Part shown: in pieces, positions 1-11,199 of the stretch
Layout: each line of letters begins with the position of its first letter
Position numbering within the stretch: the first letter of the stretch is position 1
Assembly (NCBI GenBank): GCA_009617715.1
Contig: VTFK01000096.1
Location: forward strand, 124,001 to 188,000
Source of the DNA: Plectrocnemia conspersa
Taxonomy: Eukaryota; Arthropoda; Insecta; Trichoptera; Polycentropodidae
Reading direction: 5' to 3'
Length of the DNA stretch: 64,000 bases
Notes under the pieces: generated by a model
What the model was told of the DNA's origin: nothing
Database searches by the model: none
The model's input: the letters and a program-made list of their open reading frames with translations, nothing else
Translations under genes and position numbers: made by a program

Positions 1-1300
1 ATGTTAAAAAAAAGTGAGTGATTTAAATAAATTCAATGATTTAAAATCACAATGTAAAGACAATCATAAAGAGTTAGAGCTATAAAAATCTCAAATTATA
101 AAAAACATGTTTTATTTTTAAAATGTCTTCTGCACATTTTAATGCACTTTTCACATTATTTCGCAGTATAATGCATTTGGATTGAAATATTTAAAAAACA
201 AACAATGATATTTATCATGTGAAACTTCATTGAAACAAAAACCCTAGCTCAATTTTTGTTGAATCAAAGTAAATAGTTATTGACTATGTCAAATTCTGCA
301 GCCATTTGTAACATTATATTTCTGCAATAAGGGATTTTCAACTTTAGCTTTTATTCAATCAAAATATCATCCCCGCTTTAGTAGTATTTTTGAGTAGTTC
401 TGTCAATAACACAACAATTTGATAAATTGTGTAAAAAAATAAAGTTCATCCATCGCATATAGATAAACTTAATTGTTATTATTCTGATATTTTCTTTTTT
501 TTTTTTAAATTTTTTAAAACATATTTTAAAAAACACAGTTTATAATAAACAATTATTAAATTCTAATGTAATCCTTAGCTTTTTCAAGCGCATTAACCCA
601 TTAAAATTAAATAATACCCATTTATAAATATTTAATAACCCATTTAAAAAAAATAGCTTATTTCACCCGATAATAAAATCGTAGGCAAAAAATACAAAAC
701 CGACAATAAGTTTTTAACATCAGTATTTTTTACTTAAAATATGGGGTGTAATAAAATAAAATTTGGATTGGATACTACTGTTTTAGCTTAACAAATAGAT
801 TTAGTCTATAGCTTAGAAAATAAATCTGTTATTTATGTTGATTTTATCAGTTTTTAACTTTGTTGATTACTAATTTTATTAATTAAAATATATAATATGA
901 GAATTTTTGCCGATCTATTATTTTTATTAAATCATATTTAGAGAGGATTTAAAATTCTTTTTTTTTTTGAATTTATAATAAACAAAACCCTTATTAAAAA
1001 TTCAATGCTACAAAGTTATTTTATAATTGAAACTCATTAAGGACTTGTATATAATTTTGTAGTAAACACAATGTTTTCGCTGCTAGATATAAAAAAATAA
1101 TGCTTTGGACGGACTCATTGTAATAACTTATTTTAAAATATGTATCTCTCCTACATTTATTATTTGTATAAGTCCAAAATAAATTCTTCGAAAATTATTA
1201 TAATAAATTAAAACTATTATTACAATATTGAATTCGAATTGATAATTTATGATAATTCTAAAATTCGTAGTTTTTTATTAAATGACATTATTCATGCGAC
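1..1300. other. A+T-rich non-coding stretch
   Basis: Very A+T-rich sequence with homopolymer runs and stop codons in every frame. I see no coding segment, recognisable repeat or structured motif. It could be intergenic or intronic. Confidence 0.6.
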
Positions 1301-1330
1301 TAATAAGTGAGAAACGAATGAGAAATATCT

Positions 1331-1464
1331 AAACCGAATTTTGACCAATAGGAGAGCGCAAAAAAACAATTATCACTTCTCAGAAGTCAAAAATTCACGT
1401 CAAAAGCAATTAAATCGTGTCGGCGCCGTCGCACTGCGCCCTCCTATTGACTAAAATTCGATTT
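1331..1464 (+). mobile_element. Deletion derivative of a foldback MITE (copy 1)
   Basis: A 134 bp element related to the palindromic element at 46844-47075. The left arm (about 90 bp, including the conserved TATCACTTCTCAGAAG block) matches well. The right arm is reduced to about 28 bp of terminal inverted repeat, reading CTCCTATTGACTAAAATTCG against the left terminus CGAATTTTGACCAATAGGAG. Similarity to the other copy extends about 20 bp outside both ends, so the true termini may lie further out, roughly 1306-1490. No transposase is encoded. The superfamily is not assigned because no clean target-site duplication is visible. Confidence 0.75.
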
Positions 1465-1676
1465 GAATATACTTTGACCAATACTCTCAATCAAAAGTCT
1501 ATAATAATATCGATAAGGATCGCTATCATATTTTTAAAACATACTGTAATATTTGTAATAATTGTAATAATTTAAGTGCAGACAAACTATGGCGCAATAT
1601 GCAACGTTTGTCTGTATTTTGTTTTTCTTCCGCTTATTTTCCCCTGATGGTTGTGCTTGCTACGCTTGTACTTTAG

Positions 1677-2120
1677 ACTTAATGAAAGTTCTAAAATTGT
1701 ATTAGTTTAACTTAATGAAAGTTCTAAAATTGTATTTTTTTAAATTAGTTTTAGAACTTTCATTAGGTTAGGTTGGGTTTGGCTAATTCGCGTAGGTTAG
1801 GTTTAGGTTTGAACAGCGAATTTACGTTTCGCAACTGTCAAATTGAGTTTCAGAGACATTTTAGAACAGCATATAATTTCACTATCAGTTAAATTATATT
1901 TTTGCTAGTAGAAATATATATCTACTGGTAAAAATGTATTTGGACTTTACTAGTGAAAATATGACTTCACTGAAAAATACAATAAATAATGATCAGTATA
2001 TAAATATACATATATATATTACAACGAAAAGTTTAAATCATATAATTTAGTAGCACCTGCCAGATAAATTATATTTTTACTGGTAAAAATATATATTTAT
2101 CCGTGAAAATGTATTCCGAT
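1677..2120. repeat. Dispersed repeat cluster, shared with the 20.5-21.7 kb region
   Basis: This holds two direct copies of an AATGAAAGTTCTAAAA motif and an inverted third (TTTTAGAACTTTCATT), so the segment can form a hairpin. A GGTTAGGTTGGGTTTGG-like stretch and several units of an ACTGGTAAAAATATAT motif follow. The same units recur at 20525-20600, 21258-21320 and 21530-21680. It appears to be a decayed family of short interspersed repeats and encodes nothing recognisable. Confidence 0.55.
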
Positions 2121-2149
2121 TGAAATGACATATTTTAAAAAATATTTTT

Positions 2150-2361
2150 GGTATAGATTCGAGATTTTTTTTTATTAATTTTTCTGACGGATTACCCGAG
2201 AATTTCTGACTTGGAATCAGGGACAGCATTCCTGTTTTTACTAGGGAGAGATAGGCAAAAGTTGGCCAGTCGGTGATTGTTTTTCTTAATATTTTTATTT
2301 CATTAAAATCCATAGTATTTCATTAAATGATATGCATTTTTCTTGACAAATTCAAGAGAAA
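2150..2361. mobile_element. Internal segment of a hAT-like element (matches 31.55-31.76 kb inverted)
   Basis: The stretch from about 2200 to 2361 matches the reverse complement of 31590-31750 closely. Shared landmarks include CCCGAGAATTTCTG, GTATTTCATTAAATGA and TGCATTTTTCT. The hAT transposase C-terminal remnant begins about 130 bp downstream, so I infer both belong to one old element. A minus-strand open frame across 2077-2313 is probably incidental to the repeat. Confidence 0.55.
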
Positions 2362-2489
2362 GCAAATGATTTTGGACCCTATAATAAGACAATTTAAAAA
2401 ATTATGCTAGATAAAAAAATGTTGAGTTTGTACTTTGGTTTAGCGTACTTGACTAAAAATATTGGCCTGAAGATATTGATGTTCAGTTG

Positions 2490-2890
2490 ACATTTGGAGA
2501 GGTGAAATTTAAAAACATGTCAATCAGCTACCATAAACGAAAGAGAAATAATTCATGGAATTAGCAAATACATTCTCGAAAAGACATCCGGAAAAATATT
2601 GCATTTGATATATGCTCTGAATTCTATTCCTATTTTTTCTAGTGAATGTGAACGCGGGATTTCACTAATTAATCTAATTATTTATTACTCCAATAACAGC
2701 TTCCTTCAAGACCAATACAGTCTCGGAACTTTTGTTCATCAAACTCGTCGGACCACCTCTGCCACTTTTCGATCCTTCAAAATACGTTGATCTGTGGTAT
2801 CTCAGATTTCATTCGGTCATAGACACTAAAAAAAGGAATCGAGAAAAGTTGTCAGGCGAGAATTGGACAAAACTTTGGAAATCACTATAA
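2490..2890 (+). pseudogene. hAT transposase C-terminal dimerisation domain remnant (KIAA1586/ZBED-like)
   Basis: Two overlapping plus-strand frames together give the end of a hAT-type transposase. The first carries an SSECERGISLINLI core, matching the family signature AECERGFS-MN. After a frameshift near 2730 a second frame continues with LVGPPLPLFDPSKYVDLWYL and ends at a TAA at 2888-2890. This C-terminal region mediates dimerisation in hAT transposases and in domesticated relatives such as KIAA1586. The frameshift and the missing catalytic domain mark a dead copy. The piece at 2150-2361 probably belongs to the same insertion. Family assignment is by motif recall and has not been searched. 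Confidence 0.72.
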
Positions 2891-3690
2891 ACTTTTATTC
2901 AAATATATGATTTTTTTACAATTTTATTTTACATTTATTAGTTGAACTTTAGATTTTATATGTCAAAAGTACAGCAAAAATTATGATTAATTTTGTTTAA
3001 CTTTATATATGCTTCGTGTCAGCCTAGCTTTATTTTTATTTAAATGATATTTTAATATATTATTTCTTAGTAAAAACTTGACAAGAGTGAGTTTCAGCAC
3101 CTTTTTTTTAAAAAAAAGTCCTGATAATAACTAAAAATAGTATCTTTAATCAATTATTTTAGTTTACTTTAATCATAATTTTATCGCATATTTATTATTT
3201 TAATTTATCAATTTTCACTAGATTTTCTAATTTCTTTCATTGTAAAATTGATTCAATTATTTATTTAGAATTTATATAATAACTATTAATTGATACATAA
3301 TTTCTGGTTTGTTGTTTATGTATTTCTTAATTCTAAATTTATAGCTCGTAGAATTTCTTTACAATAGTAACTAAATAATATATTTTAACGTATCTTTTAC
3401 ATTAAAATTTTAAATAATATTTTTTTTCATATTTTTGCTAATATATTTCATTAAGTTTAATCAAAAAAAAAATATTTATAAAAAATGGTAATAATAAATT
3501 TATTTTTATGATAAAATTTAATATGACATAAACTCTGAAAGAAGTATCTATCTTCTTAATAATAATTCAGACACGTGCTATCGCAAATTAAATCACATAT
3601 ACTCAACCCTATGCATTTAATTAGACTCGTGCAGACTATCGTGCATAACATTACCCTACCATAAATCAAATCATATAATTAATTTTACAA
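2891..3690. other. A+T-rich non-coding stretch
   Basis: Long A and T runs with stops in all frames. I see no gene, hairpin or repeat with a recognisable partner in the window. Confidence 0.55.
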
Positions 3691-3749
3691 ACACATGTAT
3701 TGTACTCTATTATACAATACTCGATCAGAGCATGCACTGCACACATTCT

Positions 3750-4010
3750 TAATGAGGAAACCCCTCCTACGGCACTACGGCGTAGTGTTGAATTTTCTTT
3801 CTTGGTGGTTGGTCGATCTAATCGATCTAGATCGCTTCAACGATCTACCGCCAGGAGCGCTGTTGTCGGCGGCGTGCGCGACTTCCCGTTCCACCTTGGC
3901 GCATTGGTGCGCGGTACTCCGGCGCACCAGCACGCGCCACAAACGAACACCTGATCTATAGATCCTTCGGCTGGATCATTGTCGCGCCGGGCTCAGGTGC
4001 AACGCCACAC
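3750..4010. promoter_or_regulatory. GC-richer, CpG-containing island
   Basis: An abrupt rise in G+C and CpG over about 250 bp in otherwise A+T-rich DNA. It contains the inverted repeat CACTACGGCGTAGTG (3773-3787) and a cluster of CGATCT units including the palindrome CGATCTAGATCG (about 3823-3834). Two overlapping short open frames span it, as expected when G+C rises, and neither looks like a known protein. It could be a regulatory element, a non-coding first exon or an old insertion. Confidence 0.35.
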
Positions 4011-5200
4011 ACTTATACAGCATCCGCGAATTTAACCCGTAAAAATACAACGAAAGTTAACCCATAAAAATCAGATCAAACTTAAAAATCATAAAAATAA
4101 AAACGCGTTTTAAAAATATTATAAAATTAAATAATTGCATTTTTATCTCCCAAACTTATAAACGATAGTTTAGTACATATAAAAATATTTATTGTAAAAT
4201 ATTTTGATTGAGCCGATTGATGTTTTCGGACGAATTCGTGTGAAACTAAACGAGCATGAATAATACGCTCGATCGAAAAGTGAAATAGCGCAGTGTCGTA
4301 TTTATATATTATGTATAAAATATATTTTATTATATAAAAAATCGAGACACTTTTTTTGTTGATCTCATTATTTGCTATACACACAGCCTTCGATCGCGAA
4401 TGGAAATCAGACGACCAACAATTGTGAAAATTGTGATACTGCTATTTTACCGTACCGTTTTACCGATCGATTTTATTATATAAAAACATTGACAATCGCC
4501 AGCTATAACAATAGTATAAAATGTGCGGATATTTAAATGTATTTTATAAATAAAGTGTATTGTTGTTGTTGGCGTATAAGGATTTAAAGGCGAAAAGGTG
4601 AGCGTTATTATTTTTATTGTAGCTATTTATACTTGCACGTTAAAGGTGAAAAACGCGAGGGTTAATTTGACTCTTTGAATTGATGTTAATTTAACCTGTT
4701 GCCCAAGCAACCTGTTGTTCGAAAGCCTCCCCCTGGATGGCGTTCGAACAGTGTTCAAAGTCCGTTAAATTAATTCTTAGTTGACCCCTCTCGTTACAAC
4801 AATTGCAAGGGTGTGTAATCGCCGGTGTTCGTGTGGCAGTCACGCAAATGTATGTGATGGAATTTTCTATGTAAAATGGTTGAATTTTAGACGTTATTTC
4901 TTCTATGTCTATAAACCAATAAATCTTATTATAAGAATGAGTATTATTTATAACCAAATATACATACTTATAAAATTTAATATAAATGCTTAATATGTTC
5001 TATAAAAATATATGTACACTCTATAATAAATTTTCTACTTAACTTATTATTAGTATATAAAAAAGAACAAACATACATATTTATTATTGTTTATATATAT
5101 AGTAAAAATTAAGCTTGGTAATATTTTTAATAAATATTTTTCTAAAAGCAGATTACAAATATAAATTTAATAATTTTTAAATGATCAATTTTTTTATACT
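4011..5200. other. Non-coding stretch with a possible 5' splice site
   Basis: The stretch is mostly A+T-rich. A consensus-like donor (AAAAG|GTGAGC) lies near 4597, following a moderately CpG-containing segment at 4380-4596. This could be the end of an untranslated exon, but no TATA box, initiator or acceptor pairs with it convincingly. The segment at 4690-4860 has balanced composition and opposing short open frames without recognisable motifs. Confidence 0.3.
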
Positions 5201-5214
5201 TTTATTTTATAATT

Positions 5215-6040
5215 TGTCTTTTGCCAATAAGTGTTTTTTATGCCGTTTTTTTCTTTCCTTTAGTTAATAAATACAAGGGAAAAATTTGGAAGTTCCCAGT
5301 GTAAATACTCTTTATTTGCCTTACTCATTTTTATAATATTTGTGGTTTAACTCTATTAGTAATGTTAGCTTATATGATGTATCTTAAATATATGTTACTT
5401 TGTTAAAAAATGATCATTATCTTTAAAACTTCAAGATCAATCTGATGCAAATGAAATTTCAAAACATATTTATTTTCTTGATGCATTGCATTTGCTAGCA
5501 ATGCATGAAAGCATGTCTCAAACATAACTATTAAAAACTCATTCTGAAAAGGTGGATTTTCCAAAATAATAACGAAACATTAACTTTTGAAAAACTGTAT
5601 AAATAAATGGAATAAAAGCATTTCAGATATTATGCCTAAACAATAATTAAAAAATAGGTATATATAGATATATAACGATATTGAAATGGTAGCTACAATC
5701 ATTTTATCAGAAATATATTAAAAAAATTACTGATGATGACTCCATATTTTTAAAATAGAGTGAAATAATATATATATATATATATATAATATATACATAA
5801 AATAAATATAAATTTCAGAAGCTTTTTTTATTTATTTTTTTTCTTCTCCTTTATTTCACAATCTTTCTTTTTTGACAATGAGTGATTTGATTGATTAATA
5901 AGAACAAGGATAAGAGAATAATACGTTAGAAAATATCTAGTGGAATCTTAATTTACTTATCCAATTCATTTCTAGTATATTTGTGGTTTAGTTTTGTTAG
6001 TAATATAAGCTTACATGATACATCTTAAATATATATTTAC
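5215..6040 (+). repeat. Diverged direct duplication, about 640 bp apart
   Basis: The stretch 5335-5395 (ATATTTGTGGTTTA followed by TTAGTAAT and ATGTATCTTAAATATAT) recurs at 5977-6035 with scattered substitutions. The flanking upstream pieces near 5215 and 5868 also resemble each other. This looks like an old local duplication or two same-orientation copies of one repeat. Confidence 0.55.
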
Positions 6041-6239
6041 ATGCTTAAATCAACGTTTTTACGTTTTAATTTACTAGTTTGTTATGTTGTACTTTTAGTT
6101 TTTTAATATTGCTTAAGCACAATTTTTTCATTACATTTTGTAGACTTTCGCAATTGTAGTCACCGGCAATGTACTCGTTTGGAATATACCAATGAGCGTT
6201 AATTATTATATTTATATAGTTTTGGAATCTTTGTATAAT

Positions 6240-6990
6240 ATTTATATTAGCCCTGGAGGAAGCACACTAAACCTGAGCTTCTTGCTGGTATCATTATTGC
6301 TTTGTATATCAATATTATATTTTTTAATGATAATTTTTATTTACGGCTTGTTAACCAATTTAGCTTACAAAGCTGGAGTCAAAGTAGATTTCTCTTGTTC
6401 CAAATGTGAGCTCTCCAAGTCAAACCTTTGTCAACATGAATCCCTAGATACCTAGATATTTAACAATGATTGATTTTGGAATTGCTTTACCATTAAGGAT
6501 GACCGAACTTTTTTGCGTGAAAGTAACGTCGAGAGGTTTATTTTCGTTAGCTTTGATCCTCCATTTTCAAACATGCATGCATATTGTTTAATTAAATGGT
6601 TTTGTAAACTCTTTATTGCTACTTTCGGCACCATGTATGATGCCATGATTGTTGCATCGTCCGCAAAATTAACTATTTTTTTGCGTATTTGCAGTTGGTA
6701 GGTCCGCTGTGAATAAAATATACAATACTTGTTCCAGAACACTTCCTTGTGGCATACCTAAAAAAATAGGGTAAAAGTTTTCGCTTTTTTTATAAAGTAG
6801 TCATGGGTGCTACACTTTGTCAAATGCTTGCAAACTATCCAAAAACACAACACCGCAGTATTTTTTTCTCGATGTCTGTGTTGATGGATTTAACTAGTCT
6901 ATGAACTTGCTTCACTGTGGAATGTTTATTCCAAAATCTGAATTGGGACTAGACATGATTTTTATATTTACAAATATAGGCAGCATATTT
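6240..6990 (-). pseudogene. Non-LTR retrotransposon reverse transcriptase remnant (jockey-like)
   Basis: Read on the minus strand from about 6990 down, the frames show successive RT landmarks. First is HSTVKQVHRLVKSI followed by an acidic-lysine stretch. Next is VVFLDSLQAFDKV, containing the first catalytic Asp region. Then GMPQGSVLEQVLYILFTAD appears, followed by FADDATIMAS (the Y/FADD catalytic box). Finally comes a YLGI-HVDKGLTWRAHIWNKR segment typical of jockey-clade elements. Frameshifts and in-frame stops interrupt the frame several times, and a short duplication (CTAGGTAT) sits inside the YLG motif. No endonuclease domain or poly(A) tail was recognised. This is a dead fragment of the RT-encoding ORF2. 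The clade is a judgement from motif spacing. Confidence 0.85.
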
Positions 6991-6999
6991 ATTTTTCCG

Positions 7000-7420
7000 T
7001 TACATTTTAAAGTATCTCAAGTTTTTAGATTGGCTTTTTTATTAAGGAAACTAATCATTATTGAAAACCATTAAAATTATATTCAAGTACAAATGCTTAA
7101 ATTAATTCGCTATTTTTTTATCGTTATGAATACTATAAAGCGCTTTATCATTAGGATAATATTATGTACCTTTGCTAATATTAAGTTTTAAGATTAATTT
7201 AAATCTAAACCTAACCTTCGACACGACGAACCAACCATAAAAAATCTATAATTAAAAATCAAATCAGGACACGGTATTGGATCTTAGAAACTGATTAATG
7301 AGTTTTTCTCAAAAATTATATCAAAAAAAAAATCGTCGGGTCATAATGTTTATCGCCGTAAAATAAACAAATAATTGCCGTTAAAGATTTGCATTTGACC
7401 TTAATGTTACGGACTACCAC
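7000..7420. other. A+T-rich non-coding stretch
   Basis: Nothing recognisable. G+C rises gradually towards the short ORF at 7427. Confidence 0.45.
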
Positions 7421-7426
7421 GCTCAG

Positions 7427-7543
7427 ATGGACACTCCACCAAACCTACGAATCCTACGACATGCTCCGGTGAAGCATTCCGAGGAAATGCACCCGCAGAT
7501 CGATCAGGAAGTAGTGAACGATCCCGAGAGCCTCAAATCTTGA
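7427..7543 (+). CDS. Possible small ORF or exon of 38 codons, unknown
   Basis: An ATG at 7427 opens a 38-residue frame ending at TGA 7541-7543. It is acidic and polar, starts MDTPPNLRILRH and ends NDPESLKS. The composition is far more balanced than the flanks, and the ATG follows a CTCAG that could serve as a 3' splice site. No domain, signal peptide or membrane segment is present. A superficially similar arrangement (CTCAG upstream, short MD-starting frame) occurs at 28747-28830. It could be a coding exon, a transposon remnant or chance. Confidence 0.25.
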   Translation: MDTPPNLRILRHAPVKHSEEMHPQIDQEVVNDPESLKS

Positions 7544-7698
7544 TGTGAGAAACTCATTTACTGCAATTGAAAGCGCGATAGGGCAAACAAACAATTTAAA
7601 TCCTAATCACTATATGTATTAGCAAGTCGCAATCTTCTGAGCCTACGGATTAAGGTATTTCTGTTTATTTTTTGTCACCTTGAGTGCGTTTCGAAGCC

Positions 7699-7738
7699 AG
7701 TGTTGTGTCCATTGTCCGATCCGCGGTGACACAACACT
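7699..7738 (+). repeat. Perfect 11-bp hairpin with 18-nt loop
   Basis: AGTGTTGTGTC at 7699-7709 pairs exactly with GACACAACACT at 7728-7738. It lies in a GC-richer stretch (about 7640-7810). It could be a structured RNA, a cruciform or a pair of half-sites for a dimeric DNA-binding protein. Confidence 0.6.
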
Positions 7739-7999
7739 TTTTGAGTCGGCGAGTGAAAATGTGGCCGAGCTGGTGAGAGCAATTCGACACGCCGCCACTG
7801 TGCTCTGCTCAATACAAATGATCCATTGACCAATATATGTACATAAAATATGTATGTGTATTTTATATATATATATTATAGCGTATTAGTGCCCCTCCGA
7901 CAAGGTTAAAATATTGCTAAGGTTTTTTTATCCGTTGTAGTGCATGTATTTCGTTCGGACACTGTAGGGCACAAGAACGTTTTAGAAAGTGTCTCTCGA

Positions 8000-10830
8000 T
8001 AAAAAGCACTTGGGATATCAAAACAGTAAAAAAAGTGAACAAATTTGTAAAAATTCAATAGTTGCGAAACGAAATAATAACAACAACAGCAAAAAAATAT
8101 TCTATAATAATCTTACAATGACAGAGAATTTCAACCATTGAACAACTTGTGATTGAATATTTCTCAACATTTTTTTTTTCATAGTTTAATGCAAATTTAT
8201 ATGCAATATAAGGAATTTTGAGAATTAAAATAATATGTTATCAAAACAAATCAAGGTAATTTATTAATTTGTGTATATCTTTCTATATTTATTAAATTTA
8301 CAAAAAACAAAGATTTAGATATACAGGATTTAGGATTTATATATAAAATATCAAACAGTCCTTTTACTGATACATATTTATTTATTTATTTACAATACCA
8401 AATGCTTGAAAAGGTAAATAAAAATATTATTAAATAAAAATATTAATTCTTTTACAGAATTAATATTTCACTACAAATTTTCATTGATTAAATACCGAAA
8501 TCATTAAAAACTGTACAAAATATATTTTGTTAAAATTTATTATTTTTCTTATAATACTTAATCATTGCAAATACTAAATTAAAAAACGAAGAATTTAATA
8601 TACGCGTATTAATGTATTATTTTTGCATGCAATATTAAAAAAATTAAGAAAAACTTTAGGTATTCACATAGACTTTATTCACATGTATTTGTCAATTTCA
8701 TAGTAAGTTTATATAACTTCAAAATGATACTGTCAGTAAATTAAATTATATAATACCTATAATTACTACAATAATTCTGATAGTTGTAGAAGTATTCGTT
8801 CGTATTTGTAGTAGAATATTCTAAAAAATTTTTTTTTTTAAAAACTCTAAAATATCAGTTGTGTAATTGATTCTTAATTTTTTTGTATATTTTAACAATC
8901 CATGTAGTAATTTTTTTACTAACTTATCGCTTAACTTCAGTCCAAATGTGCCCTTTTTTGTATCACAATTTTTATATTCTTATCTTTATGTTATTTATAA
9001 CAATCATGACCATAACAACTAGTAGTGAACGAACAAAATAGTCAAGATAAAAACACTGTAATTACATAGATTCTAGAAATTCATTATATTTTTTAGTCAA
9101 TATTGCATAGTTGTGGACTTTCTCAATAGCTTATATTTCTTATTCATATTTCTGAAATTAATACAATTAATATTAATGAACTAAATGAATTTTTTCGGCA
9201 ATTAAATATCAACTAATTTTATTTAGTTGCTAAATAACTAAATAAAAATTAAGCATTGTACTTCATTTAAAGCTTGAAACAATAATGCTCTATATTTTTT
9301 TAAATTAAAATACAATATAATATATTAATATGTGTGTTTGAACCTGTATTAGATATTTAAACTATTTTATTATTTACTATTTGTTTTTCATATGGTTAAA
9401 AATAACCAATATTTGAAAACTTAATTGTTAATAACAATACCAATACTTGTAATTTTTCATTACATAATTACTTATAATAGCATTTAAATAATTATGTGCG
9501 ATTTTTATGTAAAAAATTGTTTTTGTTAATATATAGAAACAATCATTCAGAATATAGCTAAGCATTTAATTAAAAATAGCAGATCAAGTAATCAATCGAT
9601 AAAAATATAACCGACAATTTTATATTAATAAAACATACTTATTATAATTTTTAAGGAACTAATTATTTATAAAACTATTAAATATTTAATTATATTACTA
9701 AAAAAAATCGAATAAAATGTTAAATTATATTTTTTATACGTAGATTATAAATTTTAAGTTAAATATATTACTTTTACTTAAAATATATTAGCACAATCGT
9801 GTTTTTAATTTTTTAGACAGTATATAAAATAATTTGTGATATAAGCTGTTTTTTTAATAATGATAACAAAGTAAATAAGTAAATTTTAACAATTTTTTCC
9901 CCACCAAAATACAGATAGTATACTCAAAAACTCATCAATAATGTACTTTTACTTTAGCCGACATTTTTAAACAAGATGACAGATTAGAGTAGTTAATAAC
10001 TCTCAAATATATTTTTTTAAATTCAGATGATATTATTGTGTAGTTTTTTTAGTAGTTACTACTTTTTAACAAAATAAATATGCCCATTTAAAAGTACCCC
10101 AATTAACTATAAATTTTGATATTTATGCAAATCATAGCTCAAAATATTATCAAAATACTTGGCAAATTAAAAAAATGTTTAATATAAATATTTTTGTTCT
10201 ACGTTATTTTTTTTTTGATAAAATAAAATCATGTCAGATTTAATTTTATTTTTAAAGTTTTATCAAATTAAAATAGTAATTCATCAACGTTTAGCTTTCA
10301 ACATTTAATCACGTGATTTGATAGTTGTTATCTCCACTGTCTTATATTTTAGTTTTTTCGAAATGTCTGTATTTGTTGATTCCATTTTTTTTACCTTAGT
10401 TAATATCAAACAATGACTATCATAAATATTCAATAAATATATATGTAGACCAACAATTCACAGCTTTCTTGCATTTTACACGAAAATAAATATAATACAT
10501 ATCATATCTTATATTGACCCTATGCGTCAATATCTTATATTTACAAATTTACAGAGAATAAAATAATAATTAAACTATACACTGTTTTTTTTCCATTAAA
10601 TGAGCATTAATGAATAATAATTTTATTTTACTCAAAAATCACTAAATGAAACATATCTTTTATATATATATTCTTAACGTTAAATTTTTCTCAATTATAA
10701 TTATTTTCTGATAAATTTCCTTGATAGAAATCTAGAAAATTCACGTACCAAATAAAAATGAAGCCTAGTGAGTCACCGTTATTGAAAATCTATTAGGCAT
10801 TCTGTATAAATAACTAAAACACAAAAAAAA
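8000..10830. other. Long A+T-rich non-coding stretch
   Basis: Nearly 3 kb with dense poly-A and poly-T runs and no open frame, GC island or recognisable repeat. It is typical of intergenic or intronic DNA. Confidence 0.6.
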
Positions 10831-10929
10831 TATCATGAAAATGCTTTGTCATTGCTCATGCTTAGATGTGAGTTTTTCACATTTTTTCCATCCAAAAATT
10901 TTCACAATTTCCCGATTTTTCTCAGTAAC

Positions 10930-11180
10930 ATACAAGAGAACCGCGTGCGTCTAGAACCAGTCGCTTCTGTCTGTATCCATCATCCGGTATTGTTCAGCCA
11001 CACGCATAAAGCCGTCATGGCCGCTCGTTCGGTCACGCAAGATGGCCGCTGACGTCACCACACAAAATGGCGGCGTGTCGCGTGACGTCACCCAAAATGG
11101 CGTCACTTCCGGCGGAAGATGCCGGCAGCATCCCGACTGTGCGTGTAAATCGATCGGTGTTATTGACTCCTAAAGCGCAC
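10930..11180 (+). promoter_or_regulatory. CpG-rich element with paired CRE and YY1/Pho-like motifs
   Basis: Two full CRE palindromes TGACGTCA lie at 11050-11057 and 11083-11090, exactly 33 bp apart. ATGGC cores of YY1/Pleiohomeotic type occur at 11017, 11042, 11067 and 11097, several in the extended forms CAAGATGGCCGC or AAAATGGCGGC. An ETS-like ACTTCCGG, with an inverted CGGAAG just after it, starts near 11105. CRE followed by AAAATGGCG occurs twice in tandem, so the module itself appears duplicated. YY1 (Pho in flies) binds such motifs in TATA-less promoters and Polycomb response elements, and CREB/ATF factors bind the CRE. Whether this is a promoter, an enhancer or a PRE is inference. A short plus-strand frame at 10846-11052 is not convincing. 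Confidence 0.6.
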
Positions 11181-11199
11181 TATACACACGATCGATACG

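Noticed and set aside
3950..3985. Resemblance of CTTCGGCTGGATCATTG to the 3' end of small-subunit rRNA
   Set aside because: Only the GGATCATT core agrees. The conserved upstream rRNA sequence is absent.
6192..6701. Plus-strand frames with hydrophobic stretches
   Set aside because: They are antisense to the jockey-like RT remnant.
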